64,000 bases of DNA from Citrobacter amalonaticus (lineage in GTDB: Bacteria > Pseudomonadota > Gammaproteobacteria > Enterobacterales > Enterobacteriaceae). Positions 46,325 to 56,853 of this stretch are shown piece after piece (the stretch's first letter is position 1; each line of letters opens with the position of its first letter). The stretch covers positions 1-64,000 of the forward strand of contig NZ_PQMB01000004.1 in the NCBI RefSeq assembly GCF_002918555.1. The letters run 5' to 3'. A model generated the notes under the pieces. The model was not told the DNA's origin and did no database searches. It was given only the letters and a program-made list of their open reading frames with translations. The position numbers and the translations under genes were made by a program.

Positions 46325-46948
46325 ATGCTCGTCTATTGGCTGGATATTGTAGGCACAGCTGTATTTGCTATCTCTGGCGTATTGCTGGCCGGAAAACTGC
46401 GTATGGACCCATTTGGCGTGCTGGTATTGGGCGTGGTCACCGCCGTTGGCGGCGGGACTATCCGCGATATGGCGCTGGATAATGGGCCGGTTTTCTGGGT
46501 AAAAGACCCCACCGATCTGGTGGTCGCCATGGTCACCAGTATGCTGACAATCCTGCTCGTTCGTCAGCCCCGACGGCTGCCAAAATGGATGCTGCCGGTC
46601 CTGGATGCCGTGGGTCTGGCAGTATTCGTTGGGATTGGCGTGAATAAGGCGTTCATTGCCGGTACCGGCCCGCTGGTGGCTATCTGTATGGGAGTGATTA
46701 CCGGCGTCGGCGGCGGGATTATCCGCGACGTCCTGGCACGTGAAGTACCGATGATCCTGCGTACCGAAATTTACGCAACAGCCTGTATTATCGGCGGGAT
46801 TGCGCACGCCACGGCGTTTTATACCTTCTCCGTCCCCCTGGAGACAGCAAGCATGATGGGGATGGTCGTAACGTTAGCCATTCGACTCGCGGCGATCCGC
46901 TGGCATCTGAAGCTGCCAACGTTTGCCCTGGATGAAAACGGACGTTGA
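46325..46948 (+). CDS. yadS: TRIC-type membrane protein YadS
   Basis: Inner-membrane protein of 207 aa with two homologous three-helix repeats plus a seventh helix. The paired GGGTIRD and GGGIIRDVL motifs are the signature of the UPF0126/TRIC family (prokaryotic relatives of trimeric intracellular cation channels). The ion or solute carried in this organism is uncertain. Start ATG 46325. Convergent with erpA across a REP pair. Confidence 0.9.
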   Translation: MLVYWLDIVGTAVFAISGVLLAGKLRMDPFGVLVLGVVTAVGGGTIRDMALDNGPVFWVKDPTDLVVAMVTSMLTILLVRQPRRLPKWMLPVLDAVGLAVFVGIGVNKAFIAGTGPLVAICMGVITGVGGGIIRDVLAREVPMILRTEIYATACIIGGIAHATAFYTFSVPLETASMMGMVVTLAIRLAAIRWHLKLPTFALDENGR

Positions 46949-46949
46949 T

Positions 46950-47024
46950 TGCCTGATAGCGCTACGTTTATCAGGCTGCAGTGCGTAGGCCGGATAAGGC
47001 ATTTATGCCGCTATCCGGCATGAC
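46950..47024. repeat. REP/BIME palindromes between yadS and erpA
   Basis: GCCTGATAGCGCTACGTTTATCAGGC followed by GTAGGCCGGATAAGGC...GCCGCTATCCGGC, an inverted pair of REP units in the convergent gap, the same layout as between map and glnD. Confidence 0.85.
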
Positions 47025-47033
47025 AGACAGCAA

Positions 47034-47378
47034 TCAGATGCTAAAGGAAGAACCACACCCACAGGTGCTTTTTGCGTTCGGGTTGGTCACGACAAAGCGG
47101 GAACCTTCCAGCCCTTCGGTATAGTCTACAGAACCGCCCACCAGATATTGCAGGCTCATCGGGTCAACGACCAGACCCACACCCTGCTTCTCAATGGTCA
47201 TATCACCTTCGTTGACCTGGTCATCAAAGGTAAAACCATACTGGAAACCGCTGCAACCACCGCCGGTGATATACACGCGTAATTTCAGGTTCGGGTTATC
47301 TTCATCAGCGATCAGGCTTTTTACTTTATTGGCTGCTGCTTCAGTAAATTGCAGTGGCAGTGCTACGTCATCACTCAT
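47034..47378 (-). CDS. erpA: iron-sulfur cluster insertion protein ErpA
   Basis: A-type Fe-S carrier of 114 aa that delivers clusters to IspG/IspH and other apoproteins; essential for isoprenoid synthesis under aerobic growth in E. coli. The three conserved cysteines are Cys42 (GGCSGFQY) and Cys106/Cys108 (TCGCG). It is 81 bp downstream of clcA on the same strand and probably has its own promoter. Confidence 0.97.
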   Translation of the reverse strand: MSDDVALPLQFTEAAANKVKSLIADEDNPNLKLRVYITGGGCSGFQYGFTFDDQVNEGDMTIEKQGVGLVVDPMSLQYLVGGSVDYTEGLEGSRFVVTNPNAKSTCGCGSSFSI

Positions 47379-47459
47379 ATTTTTGCTCCAAACGACACCG
47401 GCAATTGGGCAAAATCCAGCCCAATATTGGCGACATTATCTAATACCCTGGTAATTCGT

Positions 47460-48881
47460 TCAAGTATTCTCGCCAGCGGTAGCCGCCTGGCTTTTAGCTG
47501 CCTGCTCAGCGTCCTGCTTCGCCAGGGTGCGCGCGAGGATAGTGGAGTATAGCGGTTTTCCGCCCAGGAATTGTGCCAATAGTGTTGCGCCCAGGCAGGT
47601 AATAATCATTGGCAAAATGAGCTGATAGTTATCTGTCATCTCCAGCACCAGCACTATTCCGGTTAACGGCGCACGAACCGACGCGGCTAACAGTGCCCCC
47701 ATTCCGGCAATGGCAAAGGTACCGGCCTCCAGATGATACTGCGGAAAAAACAGCGCCGCAGCCGTACCAAATGCGGTCCCCAGTAACGTCCCCAGCGCCA
47801 GCATAGGGGCGAATATCCCTCCCGGCGCGCCGGAAGAGAAGCACAGTAGCGTGGTAATGACCCTGGCGATAAAAATAAATAACAGTAGCCCAACGCTGAA
47901 ATTTCCGGCCGCTGCGACAGGGATCAGGTTAAACCCACCGCCTGCCGCTTCCGGCTCGATAAAACCAAGGATCCCGCACAGCCCGCCGATCACCCCGCCC
48001 ATCAGCACCCATTTTTTAATTTCACCGCCATGAAAGCGCTGGAACATGTCCTGGGTTTGGATCACCATTTTATTAAATAGCGGGCCGACACAGCCAAAAA
48101 TCATCCCCAGAATCAGGTACAGCCACAGAGTGTTTACTGGCGCACTGGAGAGTTTACCCACCTCAATAATCGGCGCTTCGCCATTAAAAATGCGGAACAC
48201 AATGCTCGACATGATCACGCCGGTGAACACCGCTTTGATCGAAATAAGGTTGTAGCGAAACTGCGGGCGCATCTCTTCAATAATAAACAAAATGCCCGCC
48301 AGCGGCGCATTGAACGCCGCACAGAGACCTGCCGCCGCACCGGTTGCCAGCAGCGTATGGCGCGCTTCTGCGCTGCGCATACGAAAGACATCCAGCACCA
48401 TACGGCCTATATTGCCGCCAATCTGTACGGTAGGTCCTTCCCGTCCCAGCACCATTCCCGCGCCGAGCGTCCCCATCCCACCGACAAATTTGACCGGCAG
48501 CACGCGCCACCAGCGCACGGGACGGAGTTCCTCCAGCGCCCCTTCAATCTCCGGGATCCCTGAACCGCCCGCCTCCGGAGCAAATTTGCGTACCAGGAAA
48601 TACCCCACCATTGCAAGCCCGGCCGAAAGGATGAAGGCCAGCGGCCAGAGTAAAAACGGGTGATCGACAACATGAACCAGGGTGCCGATGCGCATATTTT
48701 GTACCCAGGAGACCGCTTTTTCGAACGCTACGCCAACCAGTCCGGTCACTGTGCCCACCACCGCGGCCATCAACAGGATCGCCAGCGGCGTTTTATCCCG
48801 TTCGAGCAGTCGGCGGATCTGATCCCTGTGCCGTAAACGCACCATTTGCTGTGCTTCAAAAGAGGGGGTTTCTGTCTTCAT
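47460..48881 (-). CDS. clcA: H+/Cl- exchange transporter ClcA
   Basis: CLC antiporter (EriC) of 473 aa that exchanges two chloride for one proton and supports extreme acid resistance. The Cl- site motifs are present: [17 protein letters not shown] (gating Glu148 in E. coli) and the internal proton Glu in IIEEMRPQF. About 18 membrane helices, homodimer in the inner membrane. Confidence 0.97.
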   Translation of the reverse strand: MKTETPSFEAQQMVRLRHRDQIRRLLERDKTPLAILLMAAVVGTVTGLVGVAFEKAVSWVQNMRIGTLVHVVDHPFLLWPLAFILSAGLAMVGYFLVRKFAPEAGGSGIPEIEGALEELRPVRWWRVLPVKFVGGMGTLGAGMVLGREGPTVQIGGNIGRMVLDVFRMRSAEARHTLLATGAAAGLCAAFNAPLAGILFIIEEMRPQFRYNLISIKAVFTGVIMSSIVFRIFNGEAPIIEVGKLSSAPVNTLWLYLILGMIFGCVGPLFNKMVIQTQDMFQRFHGGEIKKWVLMGGVIGGLCGILGFIEPEAAGGGFNLIPVAAAGNFSVGLLLFIFIARVITTLLCFSSGAPGGIFAPMLALGTLLGTAFGTAAALFFPQYHLEAGTFAIAGMGALLAASVRAPLTGIVLVLEMTDNYQLILPMIITCLGATLLAQFLGGKPLYSTILARTLAKQDAEQAAKSQAATAGENT

Positions 48882-49032
48882 CAGATGATTATTAATTGGT
48901 AATACAAATACGGAAACGGCATTCTACTCGCCTCTTTTGCGAAAATCCCCTGCAAATCGTATTGTTTCAAATGCAGATAACTTTACTTAGAATAGCGGGC
49001 ATTCACTTTTTCTACGAACCAGGAACCCATCC

Positions 49033-50313
49033 ATGAGTAAGTCTGAAAATCTCTACAGCGCAGCACGTGAGCTAATCCCCGGCGGCGTTAACTCCCCTGT
49101 TCGCGCCTTTACTGGCGTGGGTGGAACTCCGCTGTTTATTGAAAAAGCGGACGGCGCGTATCTGTATGATGTCGATGGCAAAGCCTATATCGATTACGTC
49201 GGCTCCTGGGGACCTATGGTGCTGGGCCACAACCATCCGGCGATCCGTAACGCGGTAATCGAAGCGGCAGAGCGGGGCTTAAGCTTTGGCGCACCCACCG
49301 AGATGGAAGTGAAAATGGCGGAACTGGTCACCGAACTGGTGCCGACCATGGACATGGTGCGGATGGTGAATTCCGGTACGGAAGCGACCATGAGCGCCAT
49401 CCGTCTGGCGCGCGGTTTTACCGCTCGCGATAAGATCATCAAATTTGAAGGCTGCTACCACGGTCACGCCGACTGCCTGTTGGTCAAAGCAGGTTCCGGC
49501 GCGCTGACGCTGGGCCAGCCGAACTCACCAGGGGTACCGGCTGATTTTGCCAGACATACCCTGACCTGCACCTATAACGATCTGGCCTCCGTCCGCGCCG
49601 CGTTCGAACAGTATCCGCAGGACATCGCCTGCATCATCGTAGAACCCGTCGCTGGCAACATGAACTGTATCCCGCCGCTGCCGGAATTCCTGCCTGGCCT
49701 GCGTGCGTTGTGCGACGAGTTCGGCGCGCTGCTGATTATCGATGAAGTCATGACCGGTTTCCGCGTGGCGCTGGCTGGCGCGCAGGATTACTACGGCGTG
49801 GTGCCGGATCTCACCTGTCTGGGCAAAATCATTGGTGGCGGTATGCCGGTGGGGGCTTTTGGCGGTCGTCGCGATGTGATGGATGCGCTGGCGCCAACCG
49901 GTCCGGTTTACCAGGCGGGAACGCTTTCCGGCAACCCGATCGCGATGGCGGCGGGTTTCGCCTGTCTGACCGAAGTCGCCCAGCCGGGAATTCACGAAGC
50001 GCTGAACGAACTGACAACACGCCTGGCGGAAGGCCTGCTGGAAGCCGCACAGGAAGCCCATATTCCGCTGGTGGTAAACCACGTTGGTGGAATGTTCGGG
50101 ATCTTCTTCACCGATGCCAAATCCGTGAACTGCTACCAGGATGTGATGGCCTGCGACGTAGAGCGCTTTAAGCGTTTCTTCCACATGATGCTGGACGAAG
50201 GGGTCTACCTGGCGCCTTCGGCTTTTGAAGCGGGCTTTATGTCCGTGGCGCACAGCACGGAAGATATCAATAACACCATCGACGCCGCGCGCCGGGTGTT
50301 TGCGAAGCTGTAA
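49033..50313 (+). CDS. hemL: glutamate-1-semialdehyde 2,1-aminomutase HemL
   Basis: PLP-dependent enzyme of 426 aa that forms 5-aminolevulinate from glutamate-1-semialdehyde, the second step of C5 haem synthesis. The PLP lysine is Lys265 in GKIIGGG. The gene is monocistronic, divergent from clcA and convergent with fhuB across REP sequences. Confidence 0.97.
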   Translation: MSKSENLYSAARELIPGGVNSPVRAFTGVGGTPLFIEKADGAYLYDVDGKAYIDYVGSWGPMVLGHNHPAIRNAVIEAAERGLSFGAPTEMEVKMAELVTELVPTMDMVRMVNSGTEATMSAIRLARGFTARDKIIKFEGCYHGHADCLLVKAGSGALTLGQPNSPGVPADFARHTLTCTYNDLASVRAAFEQYPQDIACIIVEPVAGNMNCIPPLPEFLPGLRALCDEFGALLIIDEVMTGFRVALAGAQDYYGVVPDLTCLGKIIGGGMPVGAFGGRRDVMDALAPTGPVYQAGTLSGNPIAMAAGFACLTEVAQPGIHEALNELTTRLAEGLLEAAQEAHIPLVVNHVGGMFGIFFTDAKSVNCYQDVMACDVERFKRFFHMMLDEGVYLAPSAFEAGFMSVAHSTEDINNTIDAARRVFAKL

Positions 50314-50317
50314 GTGA

Positions 50318-50394
50318 CAGGCCGGGTGACGTTTACGCTTACCCGGCCTGCAGTTGAGCCACAGGCCGGGTAAGACACTTACCGCCATCCGACA
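50318..50394. repeat. REP/BIME palindromes between hemL and fhuB
   Basis: CAGGCCGGGTGACGTTTACGCTTACCCGGCCTG followed by CAGGCCGGGTAAGACACTTACCGCCATCCG: two REP-type units in the convergent gap. Confidence 0.82.
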
Positions 50395-50397
50395 AAA

Positions 50398-52380
50398 TTA
50401 ACGACTCTGCTTTCTCAACAGATAGATAAAATACGGCGCGCCGATAAACGTCGAGAGTAGCCCCGCCGGGATCTGATACGGGAACAGCACCATTCTGCCG
50501 CACCAGTCGGCAAAGACCAGCAGCAATCCCCCAGCCAACGCCGACATCACGATATGCGGCATCGTCCGACGAAAACCTGACATGCGCGCGATGTGCGGCG
50601 CCATCAGACCTACGAAGCTCAGCGGCCCGATGGTCATCGTGGCCGTCGCCGTCAGACAGGCGGCCAGCAGCAGCAGACCAATACGTGACGGCGTCAGCGC
50701 TATCCCGACCGCTCTCGCGGTATTGCCGCCTAGCGGTAAAATCGTCAACCAGCGGCGACACAGCGGCGTGATTGCCAGCAGGATCGCCATGACGATCCCG
50801 GTACGTAAAACCTGCTCACCGGAGGCGTTATAGGTTGAACCTGAAATCCAGGTCAGGATCTGCGCCATCCGCGGATCGCCGCTCGCCTGTAGCATCATCA
50901 GCAGCATGGTAAATGCGGTACTGAGCGCCATCCCGGCCAGCAGCATCCGATGCGGAGAGAATCCGCCACGCCCGGCAGCAACCATGATGATCAGCAGCGT
51001 GACCGCCGCGCCGAGGCTCCCGGCAGGCAGCAGCCAGCCAAAGGCGTTTCCCGGCACCAGGAACAGCATCAATACCACGCCAAACGCCGCACCGGAGCTG
51101 ATGCCCAGCACTTCCGGACTTGCCATCGGGTTTCCGGTCAGACGCTGAATAATACAGCCCGCTACGGCCAGCATCACACCGGCAATCATCGCCGCCAGAA
51201 TGCGCGGCCAGCGCCAGGGCATCAGATCGTCCAGCAACGCTCCGCTTGCCCACGTCCAGCCATGCGCGTCACGGCCAAAAGAGAGCGCCACAAACGCGCC
51301 GAGCAACAGTAATACTCCGCCAGCCAGCGCAAATCTCAGCACATGCTGACGTTCTGCCGCTACGCGATCGCTGACGTTCATATCCGGCGCGCTTATGCTG
51401 CGCAGACGCGGCAGTAGCCACAGCAATAGCGGTGCGCCAATCAGGGCCGTGACGGACCCCGTGGAAACCTCTGTCCAGACGCGGGTCAGCCAGAGAATAA
51501 TTTGATCGGAAAGCCAGAGGATCAGCGCACCAATCAGCGGGGCCAGCATCAGACGCGCCAGCAGCCGTCGCGCACCGAGCATCTTCGCCAGCAGCGGCGC
51601 AAACAGTCCGATAAAGCCAATAATCCCTACCGCGTTAACCAGCAACGCGCTGAGAACAATCGCCAGCGACAGCGCTGCCAGGCGCGCCATCGACAGCGCC
51701 AGACCGAGATTGCGCGCAACGCCGTCGTCCAGCCCCATTAAGGTCAACGGGCGCAACAGCAGCAGCGTGAGTATCACCCCGCCCAGCAGCTGCGGCCACA
51801 GCCGCTGTACGCCGCTCCAGTCGGTCTGGGTCAGCGTCCCGGTGCTCCACAGGAACATACTTTGCAACTGATCGTGGTGGAAGATGACCATCAGTTGGTT
51901 GATCGCCCCACAGTAAAGGCTAACCACCAGCCCCGCCAGGATCAGCGTAACCGGCGAGAGCCGTTTGCCCCAGGCGACACCAAACACCAGCGCCCCAACA
52001 ATGCAGGCTCCCGCCAGGGCGGCAGATTGCGCCGCCAGTGCGCCGGGAATCGCCCACAGCGTGGTGACCGTAATCCCCAGCTGCGCCCCGGTCGCCACGC
52101 CAAGCGTTGTCGGCTCCGCCAGCGGGTTACGCAGCACCTGTTGAAACAGCACGCCCACCAGCCCCAGTCCGGCACCGACCAGCAGGGAGATCGCCAGGCG
52201 CGGGAGCAGGCTGTAGTGGAAAATCATCTGCTCGATAATATCAATATCCGGCGACCAGAGCGCCTGCTGCCACTGACTGCGCGGCAGGGCAATGGAGAAG
52301 TTCACCCAGGTCAGCCAGGCGGCAACCACAAACAGAATCGCCAGCAAAAGCATCGGGAACAGCGCAATACGTTTACTCAC
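50398..52380 (-). CDS. fhuB: ferrichrome/hydroxamate ABC transporter permease FhuB
   Basis: Double-length inner-membrane permease of 660 aa formed by two fused FecCD-type halves (about 1-330 and 335-660), together some 20 helices. Each half carries a coupling loop for FhuC (GVARNLGLALSMARLAAL and TARAVGIALTPSRIGLLLL). Imports hydroxamate siderophores from FhuD. The start overlaps the fhuD stop by 4 bp. Confidence 0.97.
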   Translation of the reverse strand: MSKRIALFPMLLLAILFVVAAWLTWVNFSIALPRSQWQQALWSPDIDIIEQMIFHYSLLPRLAISLLVGAGLGLVGVLFQQVLRNPLAEPTTLGVATGAQLGITVTTLWAIPGALAAQSAALAGACIVGALVFGVAWGKRLSPVTLILAGLVVSLYCGAINQLMVIFHHDQLQSMFLWSTGTLTQTDWSGVQRLWPQLLGGVILTLLLLRPLTLMGLDDGVARNLGLALSMARLAALSLAIVLSALLVNAVGIIGFIGLFAPLLAKMLGARRLLARLMLAPLIGALILWLSDQIILWLTRVWTEVSTGSVTALIGAPLLLWLLPRLRSISAPDMNVSDRVAAERQHVLRFALAGGVLLLLGAFVALSFGRDAHGWTWASGALLDDLMPWRWPRILAAMIAGVMLAVAGCIIQRLTGNPMASPEVLGISSGAAFGVVLMLFLVPGNAFGWLLPAGSLGAAVTLLIIMVAAGRGGFSPHRMLLAGMALSTAFTMLLMMLQASGDPRMAQILTWISGSTYNASGEQVLRTGIVMAILLAITPLCRRWLTILPLGGNTARAVGIALTPSRIGLLLLAACLTATATMTIGPLSFVGLMAPHIARMSGFRRTMPHIVMSALAGGLLLVFADWCGRMVLFPYQIPAGLLSTFIGAPYFIYLLRKQSR

Positions 52381-53267
52381 GTCCGGCCTCCCAGCGCATT
52401 ATCCAGAATGCGTACAAAGTGCATGGTCGACAGCGTCGCGCCGTAGAACCAGACGGCAGGCACGCGCTGGAAACGTCCGGCACGCACAAATGGCATCGCC
52501 TGCCATAACGGCGTCGCCATCAGCGCTTCCATCTCATGGTGATTACCGTGATCAAAGCAGAGCACGTCGGCATCTTTGTAGACCGCCAGCCTGTCGATTC
52601 CCACCACGGTGCTGCCCCAGAAGTTGGTTTCCCCCTGCCAGGCATTGCGAATGCCGTACTCATCCAGCACCTCCTGGAACAGGCAGTTTGGACCAAAGAT
52701 CAGCATATGGCGCGGATCGAGCAGAGTCATCAGCAGCAGAGGACGCTCCCCACGCTGCACAAAGCGTGGCTTCATGCTTTCGATAAAGCGGTCATACTCC
52801 GCCAGATGACGTCTTGCCGCGGGTTCAAGGTTCAGTATCTGCGACATCTCTACGAGCGACTTACGCGCCACCGCCAGCGGCCGCTTGCCGTCACTGAAGT
52901 TGAACCCGCACCCAGGCGCAATGCGCGCCAGTTTTTCAGGAGCAGGGCCATAGCCTGCCGACCAGACCATAAACGAGGGCTTCATTTCGGTCAGCAGTTC
53001 CAGATTGGGTTCTGTACGCAGTCCGACATCAATCACCGAATCCGGCAACGGCGGCTCGTTAACCCACAGTCGGTAATTGGGAATATCCGCCACGCCGTAC
53101 GGTGTGATCCCAAGCGCCAGAAGCAGCTCAACCGGCAGCCACTCCAGCGCCACGATACGCTGCGGATCGACGGACGCCGCACGCGCCTGCCCCATTTGCC
53201 AGAGCAGCGGAGAAAGCGCCATCGCCGTTAATAAACGACGACGAGTAATATGTTGTAACTCACTCAT
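52377..53267 (-). CDS. fhuD: ferrichrome-binding periplasmic protein FhuD
   Basis: Class III substrate-binding protein of 296 aa for ferric hydroxamates. The N-terminus has a twin-arginine-like signal (TRRRLLTAMALSPLLWQ, cleavage near ARA), consistent with Tat export as known for FhuD. The binding lobes follow. Overlaps fhuC by one base and fhuB by four. Confidence 0.97.
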   Translation of the reverse strand: MSELQHITRRRLLTAMALSPLLWQMGQARAASVDPQRIVALEWLPVELLLALGITPYGVADIPNYRLWVNEPPLPDSVIDVGLRTEPNLELLTEMKPSFMVWSAGYGPAPEKLARIAPGCGFNFSDGKRPLAVARKSLVEMSQILNLEPAARRHLAEYDRFIESMKPRFVQRGERPLLLMTLLDPRHMLIFGPNCLFQEVLDEYGIRNAWQGETNFWGSTVVGIDRLAVYKDADVLCFDHGNHHEMEALMATPLWQAMPFVRAGRFQRVPAVWFYGATLSTMHFVRILDNALGGRT

Positions 53268-54064
53268 TACCAGACAAAGCTCACGGGTGCGGCACCGGCC
53301 GGATGAGGCAAAATCCCCATTGGGATGCCGTAAATCAGCGCCAGGGTTTCAGCACGCATCAGTTCGGCTGGCGTTCCCTCAGCAATCATTTCCCCTCCGC
53401 GCAGCGCGACTAAGTAATCGCAGTAGCGGGCTGCCATATTGATATCATGCAGCACGGCGACTACCGTTAATCCGCGCTGTTGACTGAGACGATGTACCAG
53501 CGCCAGCACGTCAACCTGATGGGCAATATCCAGCGCCGAAGTCGGTTCATCCAGCAGCAGACAGCGGCTATCCTGCGCCACCAGCATGGCAATCCACGCT
53601 CGCTGACGTTCACCCCCGGAGAGACTGTCCACCAGACGATGCGCCAGCGGCTTCAGGCCCACAAGCGAAATGGCCTCTTCCACTTTCTCTCTGTCCGCCA
53701 CGCCAAAGCGCCCAAGTGCACCGTGCCAGGGATAGCGACCTATCGCTACCAGTTCGCGCACCGTCATCCCTTCTGCCTGCGGCAACTGCTGCGGCAGATA
53801 AGCGACCTTACGGGCAAACGCCTTGCTGTTCCAGCTGTCCAGCGGCTGAGAGTCGAGCAGAATATCCCCTTCTGACGGCGGTTGATGGCGTCCCAACATT
53901 TTCAGCAATGTGGATTTACCGGAACCGTTGTGACCGATTAAACCGGTGACTTTACCCGCAGGAAAGGTTAACGAGAGAGGATGCAACAGCGTGCGCCCAG
54001 GCACACGAAAAGAGACATTGTGCAGTGCAAAAGTGGTATCGGAATGATTCACGTGTTCCTGCAT
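53267..54064 (-). CDS. fhuC: ferrichrome ABC transporter ATP-binding protein FhuC
   Basis: ATPase of the FhuBCD importer, 265 aa. Walker A GHNGSGKST, the signature LSGGERQRAWIAM, and Walker B LLLDEPTSALD are visible. The ATG at 54064 (MQEHVNHSDTTF) matches E. coli; a TTG nine bases upstream is an unlikely start. It is 47 bp after fhuA, second gene of fhuACDB. Confidence 0.97.
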   Translation of the reverse strand: MQEHVNHSDTTFALHNVSFRVPGRTLLHPLSLTFPAGKVTGLIGHNGSGKSTLLKMLGRHQPPSEGDILLDSQPLDSWNSKAFARKVAYLPQQLPQAEGMTVRELVAIGRYPWHGALGRFGVADREKVEEAISLVGLKPLAHRLVDSLSGGERQRAWIAMLVAQDSRCLLLDEPTSALDIAHQVDVLALVHRLSQQRGLTVVAVLHDINMAARYCDYLVALRGGEMIAEGTPAELMRAETLALIYGIPMGILPHPAGAAPVSFVW

Positions 54065-54111
54065 AACAGCCAACTTGTAAAACGGGCACGCAAAGCGTGC
54101 CCAAAAAGAAA

Positions 54112-56364
54112 TTAGAAACGGAAAGTTGCTGTAGCAACAACCTGACGCTCCGCGCCCCAGAAGCAGCCATAGGTGTTAAAGCAGCTGGCGACGTATTCAC
54201 GATCAAACAGGTTGTTCACATGCAGCGCCACGTTGGAACCCGCCATACCGACGCGAGCCAGATCGTAGCGTACCAACGCATCCACCAGCGTATAGCTCCC
54301 CACTTTGAAGGAGTTTGCCGGATCGCCATAGCTGGAGCCCGTGTAACGAACCCCGGTACCCAACGTCAGTCCGGAAAGCGCGCCATCAAAGAGGGTGTAA
54401 TCACCCCACAGTGATGCCATGTGTTTTGGCATCTGAGCAGGCGTGTTGCCTTTGTTGTTGGTGTCGGTGGTGTATTGCGCATCGGTGTAGGTATAAGACC
54501 CCACCACGTTGACGCTTGCAGACAGCGCCGCTTTCGCCTCGATTTCCACACCGCGTGAACGGATCTCACCGCCTTCAACCGAGAAGAACGAACCGGCCGG
54601 ATCGGCCATCAGGTTGTTGGTTTTGGTCAGCTGATAGACCGCACCGGTAACCACAATGGGACGATCGCTCGGGACGTATTTTACGCCAGCTTCGTACTGT
54701 TTCCCTTTAGAAGGGGCGAAAATATTACCGCTTGCGCCTACCTGTGAAGTCGGTTCAAACGATTCACTGTAGCTGAAATAAGGCGTTACGCCGTTATCAA
54801 ACAGGTAGTTAACGCCACCACGCCAGGTGAACTGGTTATCATCACGGGAATCCGGCACGCCAGAAACGCGGTTCAGAGAGTCCTGTTTGGCCCAGTCGTA
54901 ACGGCCGCCCAGCGTCACCAGCACCTTATCCCACTGCATTTGATCCTGCACATACAGGCCAGTCTGCTGCTGTTTGTTCAGCACCTGATACGCGCCAGAA
55001 GGTCCAGGATGTGAACCGAAATCAAAGTCGCCGCGATCGAGGTTATAGATATCGGACGGCGCAACTGACCCCGCATAACCAAACCAGGAGTCGATATCGT
55101 TACGCATACGCATATAGTCAACGCCAGTCAGCAGCGTGTGATCTAAAGAACCGGTAGCAAACTTGCTTTGCAGCTGAGTATCGACAGAGAAGTTCTGTAA
55201 TTTCTCATTATCAATCACATACTGACGCGTCAGCGTATGTCCCCACTGCGACTGCGGAACGCTGGCGCAAGGACTGGAGGCAGGATTGCCCGAATAGAGC
55301 GGATCGGAGCACATGCCGTAGCCATACACGCTGTTCTGTGAAACCTTGTTTTGCGCGTAACGCAGGTTCTGCCGCACGGTAAAGGTGTCGTTAAATTCAT
55401 GGTCGAAGCTGTAGCCCACCATTTTCTCGTTACGAGAGGAGGTATTGTTGTTCGCGCCTTCGTTGAAATCAGTCGGGAGACGCTTACCGTTCGGCAGCTT
55501 AGACACCGTCCCCTCTTTTGGCAGCCAGCCGTAGTAGCCCGTTTCAGGCTCGTTCTGGAAGTAAGAAAGGAAGGTAAAGTTGGTCTTATCATCCGGACGC
55601 CAGGAGAAAGACGGTGCGATGGCATAACGCTGTTCTTCCGCACCCTGCTGCTGCGCATTGGCTGAGCGCGCCAGGCCGGTTAAGCGATAAGAGTAAACGC
55701 CGTCATCATCCAGCGCATCGCTGAAATCAAAACCGGTCTGGAACAGGCTGTCAGTGCCCATTTTGAACTGAACTTCTTTCAGCGGTTCCGTGCCTGGACG
55801 CTTGCTGACCATATTCAACAAGCCGCCTGGGTTACTCTTTCCGTAAAGAACAGAAACCGGACCGCGCATGACTTCCGCACGCTCCAGCATATAAGGGTCG
55901 ATCACCGCGTCGTTGTAGAAGTTGCCCTGCATCTTCAGGCCGTTCAGATAGTTATTCTGGCTTTGGCCGTCAGCGGCAAATCCGCGGATAATCAGGTAAT
56001 CATAGGTATTGGAGGCGCCACGGGTCCCCACCGCCACGCCAGGGGTATAGCTGAGCGCCTCTTTCACCGATTTAGGCTGGTGTAAGGCCATTTCTTCTGC
56101 GGTTACAACAGAGATGGACTGCGGCACCTTTTGAATGGGGGTATCTGTTTTTGTCGCCGTGGCAGATTGTCTGGCCGCGATGGTTGCCGCGGGTCCCCAG
56201 GCACTCTCTTGCGGAGCAGGCGCGGCGGTGACGGTAATGGTTTCTTCTTTTTTCGGTTCAACCGCCGCCTGTGCATAGACAGACATGCCGCTAACCGCTG
56301 TGGCTACTACAACTGCGATTTTACGCAGCGAGTGATTTGGCTGAGCAGTTTTAAGACGCGCCAT
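54112..56364 (-). CDS. fhuA: ferrichrome outer-membrane receptor FhuA
   Basis: TonB-dependent receptor of 750 aa, 3 longer than E. coli. The signal peptide (1-33) ends AQA. The TonB box EETITVTA (40-47), plug domain (to about 190) and 22-strand barrel ending in ATFRF are intact. The gating-loop disulfide pair is at Cys352 and Cys366, with 13 residues between, versus 10 as I recall for K-12. In E. coli this surface is the receptor for phages T1, T5 and phi80 and for colicin M. First gene of the operon, behind a Fur-like site. Confidence 0.97.
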   Translation of the reverse strand: MARLKTAQPNHSLRKIAVVVATAVSGMSVYAQAAVEPKKEETITVTAAPAPQESAWGPAATIAARQSATATKTDTPIQKVPQSISVVTAEEMALHQPKSVKEALSYTPGVAVGTRGASNTYDYLIIRGFAADGQSQNNYLNGLKMQGNFYNDAVIDPYMLERAEVMRGPVSVLYGKSNPGGLLNMVSKRPGTEPLKEVQFKMGTDSLFQTGFDFSDALDDDGVYSYRLTGLARSANAQQQGAEEQRYAIAPSFSWRPDDKTNFTFLSYFQNEPETGYYGWLPKEGTVSKLPNGKRLPTDFNEGANNNTSSRNEKMVGYSFDHEFNDTFTVRQNLRYAQNKVSQNSVYGYGMCSDPLYSGNPASSPCASVPQSQWGHTLTRQYVIDNEKLQNFSVDTQLQSKFATGSLDHTLLTGVDYMRMRNDIDSWFGYAGSVAPSDIYNLDRGDFDFGSHPGPSGAYQVLNKQQQTGLYVQDQMQWDKVLVTLGGRYDWAKQDSLNRVSGVPDSRDDNQFTWRGGVNYLFDNGVTPYFSYSESFEPTSQVGASGNIFAPSKGKQYEAGVKYVPSDRPIVVTGAVYQLTKTNNLMADPAGSFFSVEGGEIRSRGVEIEAKAALSASVNVVGSYTYTDAQYTTDTNNKGNTPAQMPKHMASLWGDYTLFDGALSGLTLGTGVRYTGSSYGDPANSFKVGSYTLVDALVRYDLARVGMAGSNVALHVNNLFDREYVASCFNTYGCFWGAERQVVATATFRF

Positions 56365-56399
56365 TGGTATATCTCTGATGTAAAGTGAATGATAACGTA

Positions 56400-56418
56400 A
56401 ACGAGAATTATTATTATG
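56400..56418 (-). promoter_or_regulatory. Fur-like box upstream of fhuA
   Basis: On the minus strand CATAATAATAATTCTCGTT matches the 19 bp Fur consensus at 12 of 19 positions by hand alignment. It lies 36 bp upstream of the fhuA start in an A/T-rich region, as expected for an iron-repressed promoter. Confidence 0.6.
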
Positions 56419-56853
56419 ACGGCAGCATAATAGGCGAAAGATTGGCGCGATAGCAAGTAGTACGCGCCCCTACAAAAACTAAGGGGTTAAGAAACAACCA
56501 GATGAAAAGAAAGGGTTAATAATTTATTCTGGAATGTTAGCGCATAAAAATCTATGGTCACCCCCGTTTTTGCAACACAGATTTTGATTTATGATGGGCT
56601 TGCGTAAATCTATTCGGCGTCTGGTGAGCAGTTATGCCCGCGCCACGATGAGTTCCGCACCTGCCGAACCTTAAAAACCCGTCGGCTTCCAGGAGCCATT
56701 TTTTATGTCAGGTTCATCAGCAGGCCGATATGCCGTTCATGTCATCAATTATCTGATGGTTCCCTCTAAAATAGAACACTCCGCCAGCGTACCGCTCACA
56801 GGGTGGGGTGACCATCTCATTAGCCCCGCTCAGCAGGGCTTCTCAAGTCGCTA
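56419..56853. other. unassigned intergenic region with two tiny ORFs (fhuA to immunity gene)
   Basis: I recognise no gene here. The left part (about 56440-56590) is A/T rich. Two plus-strand ORFs shorter than 60 codons are open: 56591-56674 (27 codons, MMGLRKSIRRLVSSYARATM start) and 56705-56878 (57 codons, MSGSSAGRYAVHVINYLMVP start). Neither has a convincing ribosome site or a family I know. The second runs 25 bp antisense into the end of the immunity gene. They could be remnants of a mobile element or chance frames. Confidence 0.4.

Noticed and set aside
56821-56845. Terminator for the hcp unit (AGCCCCGCTCAGCAGGGCT)
   Set aside because: The hairpin includes a mismatch or G-U pair and has no T-run downstream of the immunity gene; evidence too weak.
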